DNA of 64,000 nucleotides. Source: Panacagrimonas sp963975245. GTDB taxonomy: Bacteria; Pseudomonadota; Gammaproteobacteria; Nevskiales; Nevskiaceae. The stretch's first letter is position 1. The number at the start of each line of letters is the position of its first letter. The notes beneath the pieces were generated by a model. It ran no database searches. It was not told the DNA's origin and saw only the letters and a program-made list of their open reading frames with translations. The DNA lies in the NCBI GenBank assembly GCA_963975245.1, contig CAXBFJ010000004.1:1-64000 (forward strand), written 5' to 3'. Shown here piece by piece: positions 25,614-33,252 of the stretch. The position numbers and the translations under genes were made by a program.

Positions 25614-28013
25614 GTGGACCGGGCAAATGATGCGCGAAAAAGACGACCGAGCTTGGCGGGCCTTTCTCGAGGCTTCTTCCTGGCGGGCATTCTGCTGGGC
25701 GGTGTCACCTTTGCCTTCCGGCTGAACACCGAATCGTCGCGAATCCGGGCAGATTTGCGTAACACCTCCACCGAGCGCAGCACGGCAATCCAGGCGCAAA
25801 TACTTGCCGTGCAGGATCTGATGAACGCCTTCTCGGCGTTTCTGCTATCCAGTGAAAGGGTCTACCCGGAAGAATTCTCCAGCTTTGCGGAGCATCTGGC
25901 CTGGCGACGGCCGGGGGTGGACAACATTGGCTGGGTCCCGCGCGTCACGGCCGCGGCGCGCACCGAATACGAAAACGGCATGGGTGTCACGCGCAAAATT
26001 CTGTCGTTTGAGGGCGAAGGCAAGCTGCTTCCTGCCGCCGAAGCGCCGGAGTACTTCCCGCTCACTTATGTGTCATTGAATGACCCGACGCAGAAAATTC
26101 CACTGGGCTTTGACCTCGCCAGTGAGCCCATGCGCAGGGAAGCGATTCGAGCAGCCCTGATGAGCGGGCGTTTTACGGTGTCGTCACTGGTGCCGGTCAA
26201 TAATCGCGAGCAGGCGCTGGATGGCCGCCGCGCAATTGCCCTGCTGCCAATTATTGATAATCGTATTGCTGACAGCGGCGAGCCCTCCACACCGCAGATC
26301 AGCGGCTTCATCGCAGCAGTGATGAACATCCCGGAGCTCGTCGAGAGCATCCTCGAAAATGGCGAAGTCTCGGGGCAAGACCTTTATCTGGTTGATCGCA
26401 ATTCTGATGCCGAGGGAACGCCGGAGCTGATTCATTTTCATCCCTCTCGCAGCAGACCCGACACATTTTCGCCCTTGAGCGCCTCCCAGCTACGGCGAAC
26501 ACAGGCGCTTGCTGCACAGATCATGGTTGCCGGACGGGAATGGGCCCTGTATTCGGTGGCTGTTCGGTCCCCATGGTCGCTGGCATGGATGCCTGCGCTA
26601 CGCGAGCCTCTGGCGGTCCTGACCTTATTCTTTGTTGCAGCCTTACTGACACGCGGCATGGATCGCCTGCGGCAACGCGTGCTCCAGCGTCAGGCTCGGG
26701 ACAGCAACACCATTGACCGTCTCAGATTGTTCGACCCGGTCACTGGTTTGCCAAATCGGGCCAGCGCTCTGGTGGAGCTGGAGTCCCTGATGCACGAACG
26801 GCGCAGCGTCCTGATGATCAACATCCGGCGCTTTCGCCACGTCCTAGAAACCGTCGGTTACGCGGGCGGCGATGAAGTGCTCAAGATCATTGCTCGTCGC
26901 CTGAACGCGCTGATTTCTCAGGACCATTTTCTGGCCAGACTGGATGGCGATGAATTCGTGATTCTCAGCGCCGACGCGCAGGCGATTCGATTCGATCAGG
27001 AGCGCATGGCGCTTCGCGTTCGGCGTGCATTGCAGGAAACCATCGACATCGATGAAAACAGCCTTCACCTGCAATGCTCCATTTCCGGTGCAATTGCAGA
27101 ACGCGGCGCCCTCAGCGACGGTGCGGACTTGCTAACCCGGGCAGCCCTTGCCATGCGTGCCGCCAAGCGCAAAAGCATCGACAATGCACTGGTGCTGGAC
27201 AGCGACGCTGATGCTGTGAGCCTGCGACGCCAACTCTCCATTGAGGCTGCCCTGCGCACGGCAATCGAGCAACGCATTGTGACGGTCAAGTTCCAGCCTC
27301 AGTTCACGGCTGGATCGCTCAAGCTGCATGGGTTCGAAGCTCTGGTGCGCTGGCAACACGATCATCGTGCGGTGCCGCCGCCAGAGATTTTCATGATTGC
27401 CGAAGAAGCTGGCCTTCTTCAGCCACTGGATGAACTGATCATCGATGCCAGCCTGCAACAGGCAGCGCACTGGCGTATGGCGCGCCCAGGGAAAAACGGG
27501 CGAATTGCCGTCAACATGTCTGCAGACCAGTTCGCGCGCCCGGATTTTGTACCCAGAATTCTGCGTGCGCTGGAGCGACACCATGCCCAAGGTAGCTGGC
27601 TAGAGCTGGAACTGACCGAAAGCGCGCTGGTGGAAGACATTGATCACACCCGGGCAACCTTGCATCAACTCAACGAGGCCGGCATTCACACCTCGCTGGA
27701 TGACTTCGGCACCGGATTCTCTTCTCTCAGTCACCTCAAGCTGTTGCCGGTGCAATGGCTCAAGATTGACCGCAGCTTTGTCACCAACATTGCGCGTGAT
27801 CGCGGTGATGCCGCCATCGTCAAAGCCACCATCGGCATGGCCCGGAGCATGAACGTGCGCATTCTTGCGGAGGGCGTTGAGAGCACCGAGCAACTGGCGC
27901 ACCTGCAAGCCTTTGGTTGTGATGCGGTGCAAGGCTTTCTGTTCAGCCCGGCGGTTTCAGCCGTGGATGCACGTGCTTTCTATGATGGTTTCCACGTCGT
28001 GCCCACAAGCTGA
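25614..28013 (+). CDS. CHASE-GGDEF-EAL c-di-GMP signalling protein
   Basis: 799 aa. Start GTG at 25614 with AAGGA seven bases upstream. Membrane helix at residues about 15-35, periplasmic CHASE sensor domain (about 60-300, with RPGVDNIGWVPRV), second helix about 330-345, GGDEF domain (375-540) and EAL domain (550-795). The GGDEF signature is LDGDEF, with Asp replacing the first Gly, so cyclase activity is doubtful. The EAL part keeps GFEALVRW, NMSADQF, ELTESALVED, DDFGTGFSSLSHL, LKIDRSF and ILAEGVES, so phosphodiesterase activity is likely. It may lower c-di-GMP in response to an external signal and so affect polysaccharide output; this link is inference. Confidence 0.93.
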   Translation: MDRANDARKRRPSLAGLSRGFFLAGILLGGVTFAFRLNTESSRIRADLRNTSTERSTAIQAQILAVQDLMNAFSAFLLSSERVYPEEFSSFAEHLAWRRPGVDNIGWVPRVTAAARTEYENGMGVTRKILSFEGEGKLLPAAEAPEYFPLTYVSLNDPTQKIPLGFDLASEPMRREAIRAALMSGRFTVSSLVPVNNREQALDGRRAIALLPIIDNRIADSGEPSTPQISGFIAAVMNIPELVESILENGEVSGQDLYLVDRNSDAEGTPELIHFHPSRSRPDTFSPLSASQLRRTQALAAQIMVAGREWALYSVAVRSPWSLAWMPALREPLAVLTLFFVAALLTRGMDRLRQRVLQRQARDSNTIDRLRLFDPVTGLPNRASALVELESLMHERRSVLMINIRRFRHVLETVGYAGGDEVLKIIARRLNALISQDHFLARLDGDEFVILSADAQAIRFDQERMALRVRRALQETIDIDENSLHLQCSISGAIAERGALSDGADLLTRAALAMRAAKRKSIDNALVLDSDADAVSLRRQLSIEAALRTAIEQRIVTVKFQPQFTAGSLKLHGFEALVRWQHDHRAVPPPEIFMIAEEAGLLQPLDELIIDASLQQAAHWRMARPGKNGRIAVNMSADQFARPDFVPRILRALERHHAQGSWLELELTESALVEDIDHTRATLHQLNEAGIHTSLDDFGTGFSSLSHLKLLPVQWLKIDRSFVTNIARDRGDAAIVKATIGMARSMNVRILAEGVESTEQLAHLQAFGCDAVQGFLFSPAVSAVDARAFYDGFHVVPTS

Positions 28014-28033
28014 GGCCAAGAGACAACAGAAGA

Positions 28034-28057
28034 CGCTCCCAAACTCAGGGCGCTTTT
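28034..28057. terminator. Weak hairpin plus T4 between convergent genes
   Basis: CGCTCCC can pair imperfectly (2-nt bulge) with GGGCG around a 7-nt loop, followed by TTTT. It lies 20 nt after the CHASE-GGDEF-EAL stop and before the end of the convergent Fnr-type gene. Confidence 0.3.
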
Positions 28058-28068
28058 CTAGGCATTAC

Positions 28069-28782
28069 TCAATAGAGGCCGACCGGCTCGGCCAATGCAC
28101 GCAAGGCGTCTGGATCGTGAAGCGTGATGCGCTTGTCTGCAGACGTAATCCAGCCCTTTTTTTCAAAGCGGGTCAGGGCGCGACACACCGTCTCAGTCGC
28201 CAGACGCAAATAGCTGCCAATTTCTCGACGCGTCATGGGTAATCGCAGGATGTTGCCGCTTCCAATGCGCGCCTGGACGTGAAGCAAAAATGCCGCCACG
28301 CGCTCATCCGCCGTGTACTCGCCCGTCAGCGCCAGCGCGAGCCCCAGCTGACGCTGGATCGTGATCAATAGTTCACCAGCCAGAGCGGGCTCGCTGTAGA
28401 AGCGCCGTTTGAGCTCGTCGGCAGGCATGGCACATACCTGAGAAGGCGTCACCGGAGCCGCAGAGGCGCGCGACTGTTCAGCGCCCAGGGCATCAAGGCC
28501 AACCAGGTCGCCGGGAAAGTGAAACGCCCGTACATGTTCATTGCCGTGAGCATCGATGGTGAAGCTCTTGACGCAACCGGCGCGCACGGAGAACAAGGTG
28601 GACAAAGGCGTACCTGCAGTCATGATTTGGGCCGAACCCGGAGCTTTGGGACCAGCCAGATCCGTCATTCGTGGCCAGGGGCTGCCCAATTTCTCTGAGC
28701 GAGCCGGGCAGGATTGCACGGGGCACGCCTTACAGTTCGAAACGGTGCGCGGCGACGTTGCTGGGCTGATATCGAAGGCCAT
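28069..28782 (-). CDS. Fnr/FixK-type transcription regulator with Cys cluster
   Basis: 237 aa from ATG at 28782, which has AGGA eight bases upstream. Cyclic-nucleotide-binding-like fold, then Crp/Fnr HTH. Cysteines C17, C20, C25 and C117 correspond to the four Fe-S ligands of E. coli FNR (C20, C23, C29, C122; C117 sits in SQVCAMP). Spacing here is C-x2-C-x4-C instead of x2/x5. The recognition helix LATETVCRALTRF keeps the Glu and Arg that read TTGAT; the FNR Ser between them is Cys here. It probably senses oxygen by a 4Fe-4S cluster. The FixJ-like gene is directly upstream on the same strand, as in fixJ-fixK. A candidate regulator of the dyads listed at 31-53 kb (inference). Confidence 0.9.
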   Translation of the reverse strand: MAFDISPATSPRTVSNCKACPVQSCPARSEKLGSPWPRMTDLAGPKAPGSAQIMTAGTPLSTLFSVRAGCVKSFTIDAHGNEHVRAFHFPGDLVGLDALGAEQSRASAAPVTPSQVCAMPADELKRRFYSEPALAGELLITIQRQLGLALALTGEYTADERVAAFLLHVQARIGSGNILRLPMTRREIGSYLRLATETVCRALTRFEKKGWITSADKRITLHDPDALRALAEPVGLY

Positions 28783-28822
28783 TGGGCAGTTCCTGTAGAA
28801 GTCGACAGGAGCATTGCCAATT

Positions 28823-28839
28823 ATGTTGCAATGCAACAT
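28823..28839. promoter_or_regulatory. Perfect 8-bp palindrome in the fnr-type gene promoter
   Basis: ATGTTGCA-A-TGCAACAT: an 8+8 inverted repeat with a 1-nt centre, 41-57 nt before the start of the Fnr-type gene and after the FixJ-like stop (28938). It is flanked by AATT on both sides. It does not fit the TTGAT-N4-ATCAA Fnr consensus, so another dimeric regulator, perhaps the FixJ-like protein, may bind here. Confidence 0.5.
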
Positions 28840-28937
28840 TCGTAATTTCCGCAGGCCAAATTTCGGAAACCACGTATACGCCTGCGCATGGCCCAGAGAT
28901 CGGAAGCAAGGGCTACAGGCCCGTTGCCTCGATCAGC

Positions 28938-29576
28938 TCAGGCCCGCTCTGGTCCGCTTTGCGACAGGGCGAATGCAGCGTGGAGCGTCCACTCCTGAAC
29001 CAGCTGGGCAATGCCCCGCACGTCCATCTTGTGCATCACGCGTGCACGGTAGAGTTCCACGGTGCGCTCCGATAGGCCAAGCTCCATCGCGATCACTTTG
29101 TTGGCCTGCCCCATCACGATGCGTGACGCCACATCTCTTTCGCGTCGCGTCAGGGCTTCAAAGTTGCGAACAAATCGGTCGCGATCTTCCAATCCTTGAC
29201 GCTGCTCCCACTCGTGATCCAGCGCTTCGCGCACCCGGCAGATCATTTCCTCGCTATCAAAGGGTTTTTGCAGAAAGCTGAAAGCGCCTGCCCGCATGGC
29301 CTCCACCGCCATTGGCACATCGCCGTGACCGGTGACAAAAATGACCGGCAAGCTCCAACCGCGTAGTTTGAGTTCTCTTTGCAGCTCCAGCCCGTTCATG
29401 CGCGGCATGCGAACGTCCAGGATCAGGCATCCGGGTTCGCTTTGCCGGTGCGTGGCAAGAAAGGCATGCGCGTCTTCATACTGGCGCGACTCAATGCCCG
29501 CTACGCGAAGCAACATAGCGATGCTGTCGCGAACCGGCTCTTCATCGTCAACAATATGGACGAGCCCCTCGTTCAT
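28938..29576 (-). CDS. fixJ: Response regulator, FixJ/LuxR family
   Basis: 212 aa from the ATG at 29576 (MNEGLVHIVDDEEPVRD). Receiver with phospho-Asp in CLILDVRMPRMNG, Thr in VTGHGDVPMAVEAM and Lys in FLQKPFDSEEM. LuxR-type HTH: LTRRERDVASRIVMGQANK and LSERTVELYRARVMHKM. This is the FixJ subgroup. The frame continues upstream to 29807, but that extension has no conserved content. It lies upstream of the Fnr-type gene in the same direction, recalling fixJ-fixK. No kinase is adjacent; the FixL-like kinase at 54.7-56.2 kb is the obvious candidate partner. Confidence 0.85.
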   Translation of the reverse strand: MNEGLVHIVDDEEPVRDSIAMLLRVAGIESRQYEDAHAFLATHRQSEPGCLILDVRMPRMNGLELQRELKLRGWSLPVIFVTGHGDVPMAVEAMRAGAFSFLQKPFDSEEMICRVREALDHEWEQRQGLEDRDRFVRNFEALTRRERDVASRIVMGQANKVIAMELGLSERTVELYRARVMHKMDVRGIAQLVQEWTLHAAFALSQSGPERA

Positions 29577-29724
29577 GGAACAGGACGATTTCCGAGCGGA
29601 GCATCGAAGCTGGGGGCCGCGGACAGCATGGTCATCCTTGTCATGGCGCGACGCCAGCATAACGCGGGAAATTTCATCCGTATGATTCATTGTCCAAGTG
29701 TCGCTACGCACAAACCCGGCCGTT

Positions 29725-31050
29725 TCAATGTCGGCCTCGCCCAATGGCGTAGTAGGCAATGCCACTGCTTTCAACCACGCTGGGCTCATACAGGTTGCGA
29801 CCATCAAACATCACAGGTGTTTTCAGCTGCTTGGCCAGCCGCTCGAAGTTGGGTGAGTGAAAGACGCGCCACTCCGTCACCACCGCCAGCGCATCAGCAC
29901 CCGCAACGGCGTCATCAGGCGAGTCGGCCAGATACAGATCGTCACGTTTGCCGTAGAGCTTGAGCGCTTCGGACATTGCGACGGGATCGTAGGCTCGAAT
30001 CTTCCCGCCTGCGGCCCACACGGCTTCCATGAGGTCACGTGAGGGTGCCTCCCGCATATCATCCGTATGCGGCTTGAATGCCAGGCCCCACAGCGCGATG
30101 GTCTTGTCGCGCACGCTGCCGAAATGCTGCTCGATTTTTTCGAACAATCGCTGCTTCTGTCGCTGATTGACGTCCTCAACACTGTTGAGCAGAGGCGCAG
30201 CAAAACCTGCCGTTGCTGCGGTGTGCGCCAAGGCTTTCACATCTTTGGGAAAACACGAGCCGCCGTATCCACAGCCCGGATAAATAAACTGCCAGCCAAT
30301 GCGCGGGTCACTGCCAATACCCAGCCGCACCTTTTCAATGTCTGCGCCCACGGCTTCTGCAAGATTGGCCATCTCATTCATGAAGCTGATCTTGGTCGCG
30401 AGCATGGCGTTGGCCGCATATTTGGTCAGCTCACTGGATCGCACATCCATAACCAATACCCGATCATGATTACGATTGAATGGACCATACAGGGCCTGCA
30501 TCAGCTCTGCGGCCTTGTCACTGGAGACCCCCACAATGATGCGATCCGGCTTGTTGAAATCAGTCACCGCAGCGCCTTCCTTGAGGAATTCAGGATTGGA
30601 CACCACGTCAAAGGCGACCGATTGTTCGCGCGCCTCGAGCGCTTCCGCAATCGCAGCTTTGACCTTGTCAGCAGTCCCCACCGGCACTGTCGATTTACTG
30701 ATCACAACGCGGTAGTCCTTCATGTGCTGCCCGATTGACCTCGCAACCGAGAGCACATACTGCATGTCGGCAGAGCCGTCTTCGGTTGGCGGCGTACCCA
30801 CCGCGATGAACTGATAGAGACCGTGATCTATTCCATCTTCTGCCGAGGTCGTGAAACGAAGGCGTCCCGCTTTTACATTGCCCGCCAACAGATCTTCCAG
30901 GCCTGGTTCGTAGATGGGGCATTCCCCGCGGCGCAGCCGCTCTACCCTTGCGGCATCAATATCGACGCACAGCACATCGTTGCCGGCGTCAGCAAAGCAG
31001 GCGGCGGTAACAAGGCCGACATAGCCTGAACCAAATATTGTGATGTTCAA
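29725..31050 (-). CDS. ugd: UDP-glucose 6-dehydrogenase
   Basis: 441 aa. Oxidises UDP-glucose to UDP-glucuronate with two NAD+. NAD motif MNITIFGSGYVGLVTAACFAD at the N-terminus; catalytic Cys in YGGSCFPKDVKAL near residue 260; C-terminal UDP-binding domain (LWGLAFKPHTDDMREAPS). It supplies the acidic sugar donor of the exopolysaccharide locus and the substrate for the UDP-glucuronate 4-epimerase-like protein at 53.6 kb. A dyad of the Fnr-like family lies 119 nt upstream. Confidence 0.97.
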   Translation of the reverse strand: MNITIFGSGYVGLVTAACFADAGNDVLCVDIDAARVERLRRGECPIYEPGLEDLLAGNVKAGRLRFTTSAEDGIDHGLYQFIAVGTPPTEDGSADMQYVLSVARSIGQHMKDYRVVISKSTVPVGTADKVKAAIAEALEAREQSVAFDVVSNPEFLKEGAAVTDFNKPDRIIVGVSSDKAAELMQALYGPFNRNHDRVLVMDVRSSELTKYAANAMLATKISFMNEMANLAEAVGADIEKVRLGIGSDPRIGWQFIYPGCGYGGSCFPKDVKALAHTAATAGFAAPLLNSVEDVNQRQKQRLFEKIEQHFGSVRDKTIALWGLAFKPHTDDMREAPSRDLMEAVWAAGGKIRAYDPVAMSEALKLYGKRDDLYLADSPDDAVAGADALAVVTEWRVFHSPNFERLAKQLKTPVMFDGRNLYEPSVVESSGIAYYAIGRGRH

Positions 31051-31168
31051 TTGATCCCCAGAAGTAGGTCAGTAGCGGCGTGCTGCAATCAGCTTGCAAA
31101 GAGGGTGCCTGAATGATTTACGACACCGGATTTGCATCGAAGGGTGGCGCTAGGCTGCTGATTTTTCA

Positions 31169-31182
31169 TTGACCTGCGTCAG
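31169..31182. promoter_or_regulatory. Fnr-like dyad upstream of ugd (copy 1, degenerate)
   Basis: TTGACCTGCGTCAG; on the other strand CTGACGCAGGTCAA. Half-site GGTCAA plus spacer GCAG match the other copies in the locus. The weakest of the six. Confidence 0.4.
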
Positions 31183-31232
31183 TGAGCAGTGCCCTGCCTG
31201 GCCTTGCATATCGCAGGTCTTGCCAGCCTGAA

Positions 31233-32801
31233 TCAGGAAATCTGCTCTTCAGTGTCCGGCAGTTGCATCGCGCGGGTCTGCACGCCGGGAGCCAGATCAC
31301 GCCGCCACTGTGCGATCAGTTCTTCGAGGACCGAGCTGACCTGCGCCATATCCACATGCTCAGTCGGCATTGCAATGGACAACTCATCATCCCGTAGGGG
31401 ATCCACTCGCTTGACCCGATGATGAAGCGTCGCGTCGCCATCGCGCGCGCTCGCCTCGGGGACCGTGCAACACACCAGAAACAGCCCGACATTCAGCTCC
31501 CGGGCCAGTGCGCGAAACCGCAGCCGCTGCGCATGGTTCAGAAATCCAGCATCAACGATGACATGTTCCCCGCCCTGAATAACGGCCTTTGCACTGTCGG
31601 CAAGCCATTCATAGTTGCCGGTAGGCGCCTCCTCAGACACGGAGGAAGAAGCGTTTGAGTCCTTGGCATGTCCCGATGTTGGTAACAAACCCTGCCCGGT
31701 CCTGGCGCTGATCCGGATCGCCGGGAGATCAGTCATCATCTGCAGGCCAAGCCGGGATTGAGCAGCCCCACTCAGGCCATGAATCAGGATCATCATCGGC
31801 GCGACGGGAAGGCGACGGCATTCTGCAAAGTGGATGAGCTGCTCGGCTTGCTTCAGGCATTTGGAGCGATGCTCCGGCGCCAGCGTCTTTGCATGCTCAA
31901 GATATTGGCTTGCGCGCGCCTCAGCGCGGCACACCTCAAAATACGAAAGCAGGGCGATACCCGCGTAGTCACCACTGCTCTCAAGATAGTGATTGATCAT
32001 GCGGTAGGCCAGATCTTTGCGGCCGCGAACCTGCAGCTCCATCGTAATGCACGCGACGTCACTGATGACGTCTATGGCACGAAGCCTGGAGCTGAACTCA
32101 ATGCAATCGAAAGGCAGCACCTGCGCTCCGAATCGCACAATGTTGTCCAACCGCAAGTCGCCATGCAGCTCCCGTACGAACCCCGATGCACTGCGCAAAC
32201 GCATCTGTTCTGACAGGGCCGCGCCGCGCTGTTCCACCCATTTCATGATCTGCAACTGCCGACGCGAAACTGGCGCCGCAGACGGCGCCTGATCATCAAG
32301 CAGGGAACTGCTCAACTCAGCCGTCGGCGCAGCGCGGTGCAGGCTTGCGATGGTTTCTGCCAGCGCATCAACATCCTTCACGCTCAACGCTCCGGCGTCC
32401 AACAAGCGATCCAGGCGAAGGGATTGAGGAAATTCCCTCATCTTTACTGCGTACTCAACCACCTTTCCCGGACCATCAAACATGGAACGATCTGACACTC
32501 CGGTAATCGGCACGACATCCAGGTAAATCTCAGGCGCAAACTTCTGGTTCAGTCGAAATTCTTCGAAGCAGGCAGCATGGCGAAGCGCAAGGCTTGAGTA
32601 ATCACAGAAATCCAGTTTGACCGGTTTCTTGACCTTGTACGCATATGCGCCTGTGAGCAAAACCCAGGACTGCGCTGTTTCAATCAGCCGAAGATGTGCT
32701 GTCGGATGAGGATAAGCGCTGGGCGACAGGAGATCCGCGATACGAAACGATCTAGTCGATTCGATATGCGTACCTGCTCTCGACTGGCTCTGTGTTTTCA
32801 T
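31233..32801 (-). CDS. APH-fold kinase fused to a degenerate P-loop kinase domain (COG2187/COG0645 type)
   Basis: 522 aa. Residues about 20-320 are an aminoglycoside-phosphotransferase-like domain (GAYAYKVKKPVKLDF, catalytic HGDLRLDNIVRFG, FDCIEFSSRLRAIDV). Residues 330-520 correspond to the zeta-toxin/gluconate-kinase-like ATPase usually fused to it, but the P-loop reads GLSGAAQSRLG: the Walker Lys is missing, and the domain looks shortened. Function of this fusion family is not settled. Start ATG at 32801 puts the AGGAG site at 12 nt; the ATG at 32813 abuts it. A Fnr-like dyad lies 57-70 nt upstream. Some homologues are induced in hypoxia or stress, in keeping with the dyad (inference). Confidence 0.8.
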   Translation of the reverse strand: MKTQSQSRAGTHIESTRSFRIADLLSPSAYPHPTAHLRLIETAQSWVLLTGAYAYKVKKPVKLDFCDYSSLALRHAACFEEFRLNQKFAPEIYLDVVPITGVSDRSMFDGPGKVVEYAVKMREFPQSLRLDRLLDAGALSVKDVDALAETIASLHRAAPTAELSSSLLDDQAPSAAPVSRRQLQIMKWVEQRGAALSEQMRLRSASGFVRELHGDLRLDNIVRFGAQVLPFDCIEFSSRLRAIDVISDVACITMELQVRGRKDLAYRMINHYLESSGDYAGIALLSYFEVCRAEARASQYLEHAKTLAPEHRSKCLKQAEQLIHFAECRRLPVAPMMILIHGLSGAAQSRLGLQMMTDLPAIRISARTGQGLLPTSGHAKDSNASSSVSEEAPTGNYEWLADSAKAVIQGGEHVIVDAGFLNHAQRLRFRALARELNVGLFLVCCTVPEASARDGDATLHHRVKRVDPLRDDELSIAMPTEHVDMAQVSSVLEELIAQWRRDLAPGVQTRAMQLPDTEEQIS

Positions 32802-32857
32802 CGGACGCCGCATCTCCTATCCGGGAGACATTCAGCCCTGCATCCGGAAAGTCGGCA

Positions 32858-32871
32858 TTGATCCAGATCAT
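32858..32871. promoter_or_regulatory. Fnr-like dyad (copy 2)
   Basis: TTGATCCAGATCAT matches the Fnr/FixK consensus TTGAT-N4-ATCAA at 9 of 10 positions. Its centre is 63 nt before the start of the minus-strand kinase gene. Confidence 0.65.
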
Positions 32872-32970
32872 TCATATTGCAATGCACGATTGCAGTGCGC
32901 TGCACTGATACCGCCGCACCAAAAAAATTTTGCAGCGATTGATTACACCTGCGTCTAAACCGGCCTCCGG

Positions 32971-32984
32971 TTGATCCAGATCAA
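32971..32984. promoter_or_regulatory. Fnr-like dyad (copy 3, perfect)
   Basis: TTGATCCAGATCAA is a 10/10 match to the Fnr/FixK consensus, 275 nt before the sugar transferase ATG. It shares the spacer CCAG with copy 2, 113 bp away. Confidence 0.75.
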
Positions 32985-33252
32985 CGCACCACCGGCGACA
33001 CATGGGGAGACTCCTGCTCAGACCCAGCCGGTCTCTACATTGCGCGCTCAGATCCTCGGCACTGATGGCTACAGGACCATCGCTGAAAGGGAATGAGGCC
33101 AGAGATGTTGATGCCGGATGGACCCAAAAACTTTCGCGACACCAAAGATTGGAAGTGCGCGCCCCTGATCTGACGCTGATCCCAAATGGCCAGCACATCA
33201 ATATCAGGGACCACCGCCATCCTCTCGCCAGTTCACTCTCCGGGGGTGTGAG

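Larger units (their letters stand above)
32802..33252. other. Divergent 450-nt control region before the sugar transferase
   Basis: No supported gene. It holds two Fnr-like dyads (32858 and 32971) and an A7/T4 tract near 32920. A weak promoter-like pair follows (TTGCAG near 32932 and TCTAAA near 32956, 18-bp spacing). About 250 nt of leader then precede the ATG at 33253. A frame from 33002 to 33385 has no ribosome binding site and no recognisable content. Confidence 0.6.
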
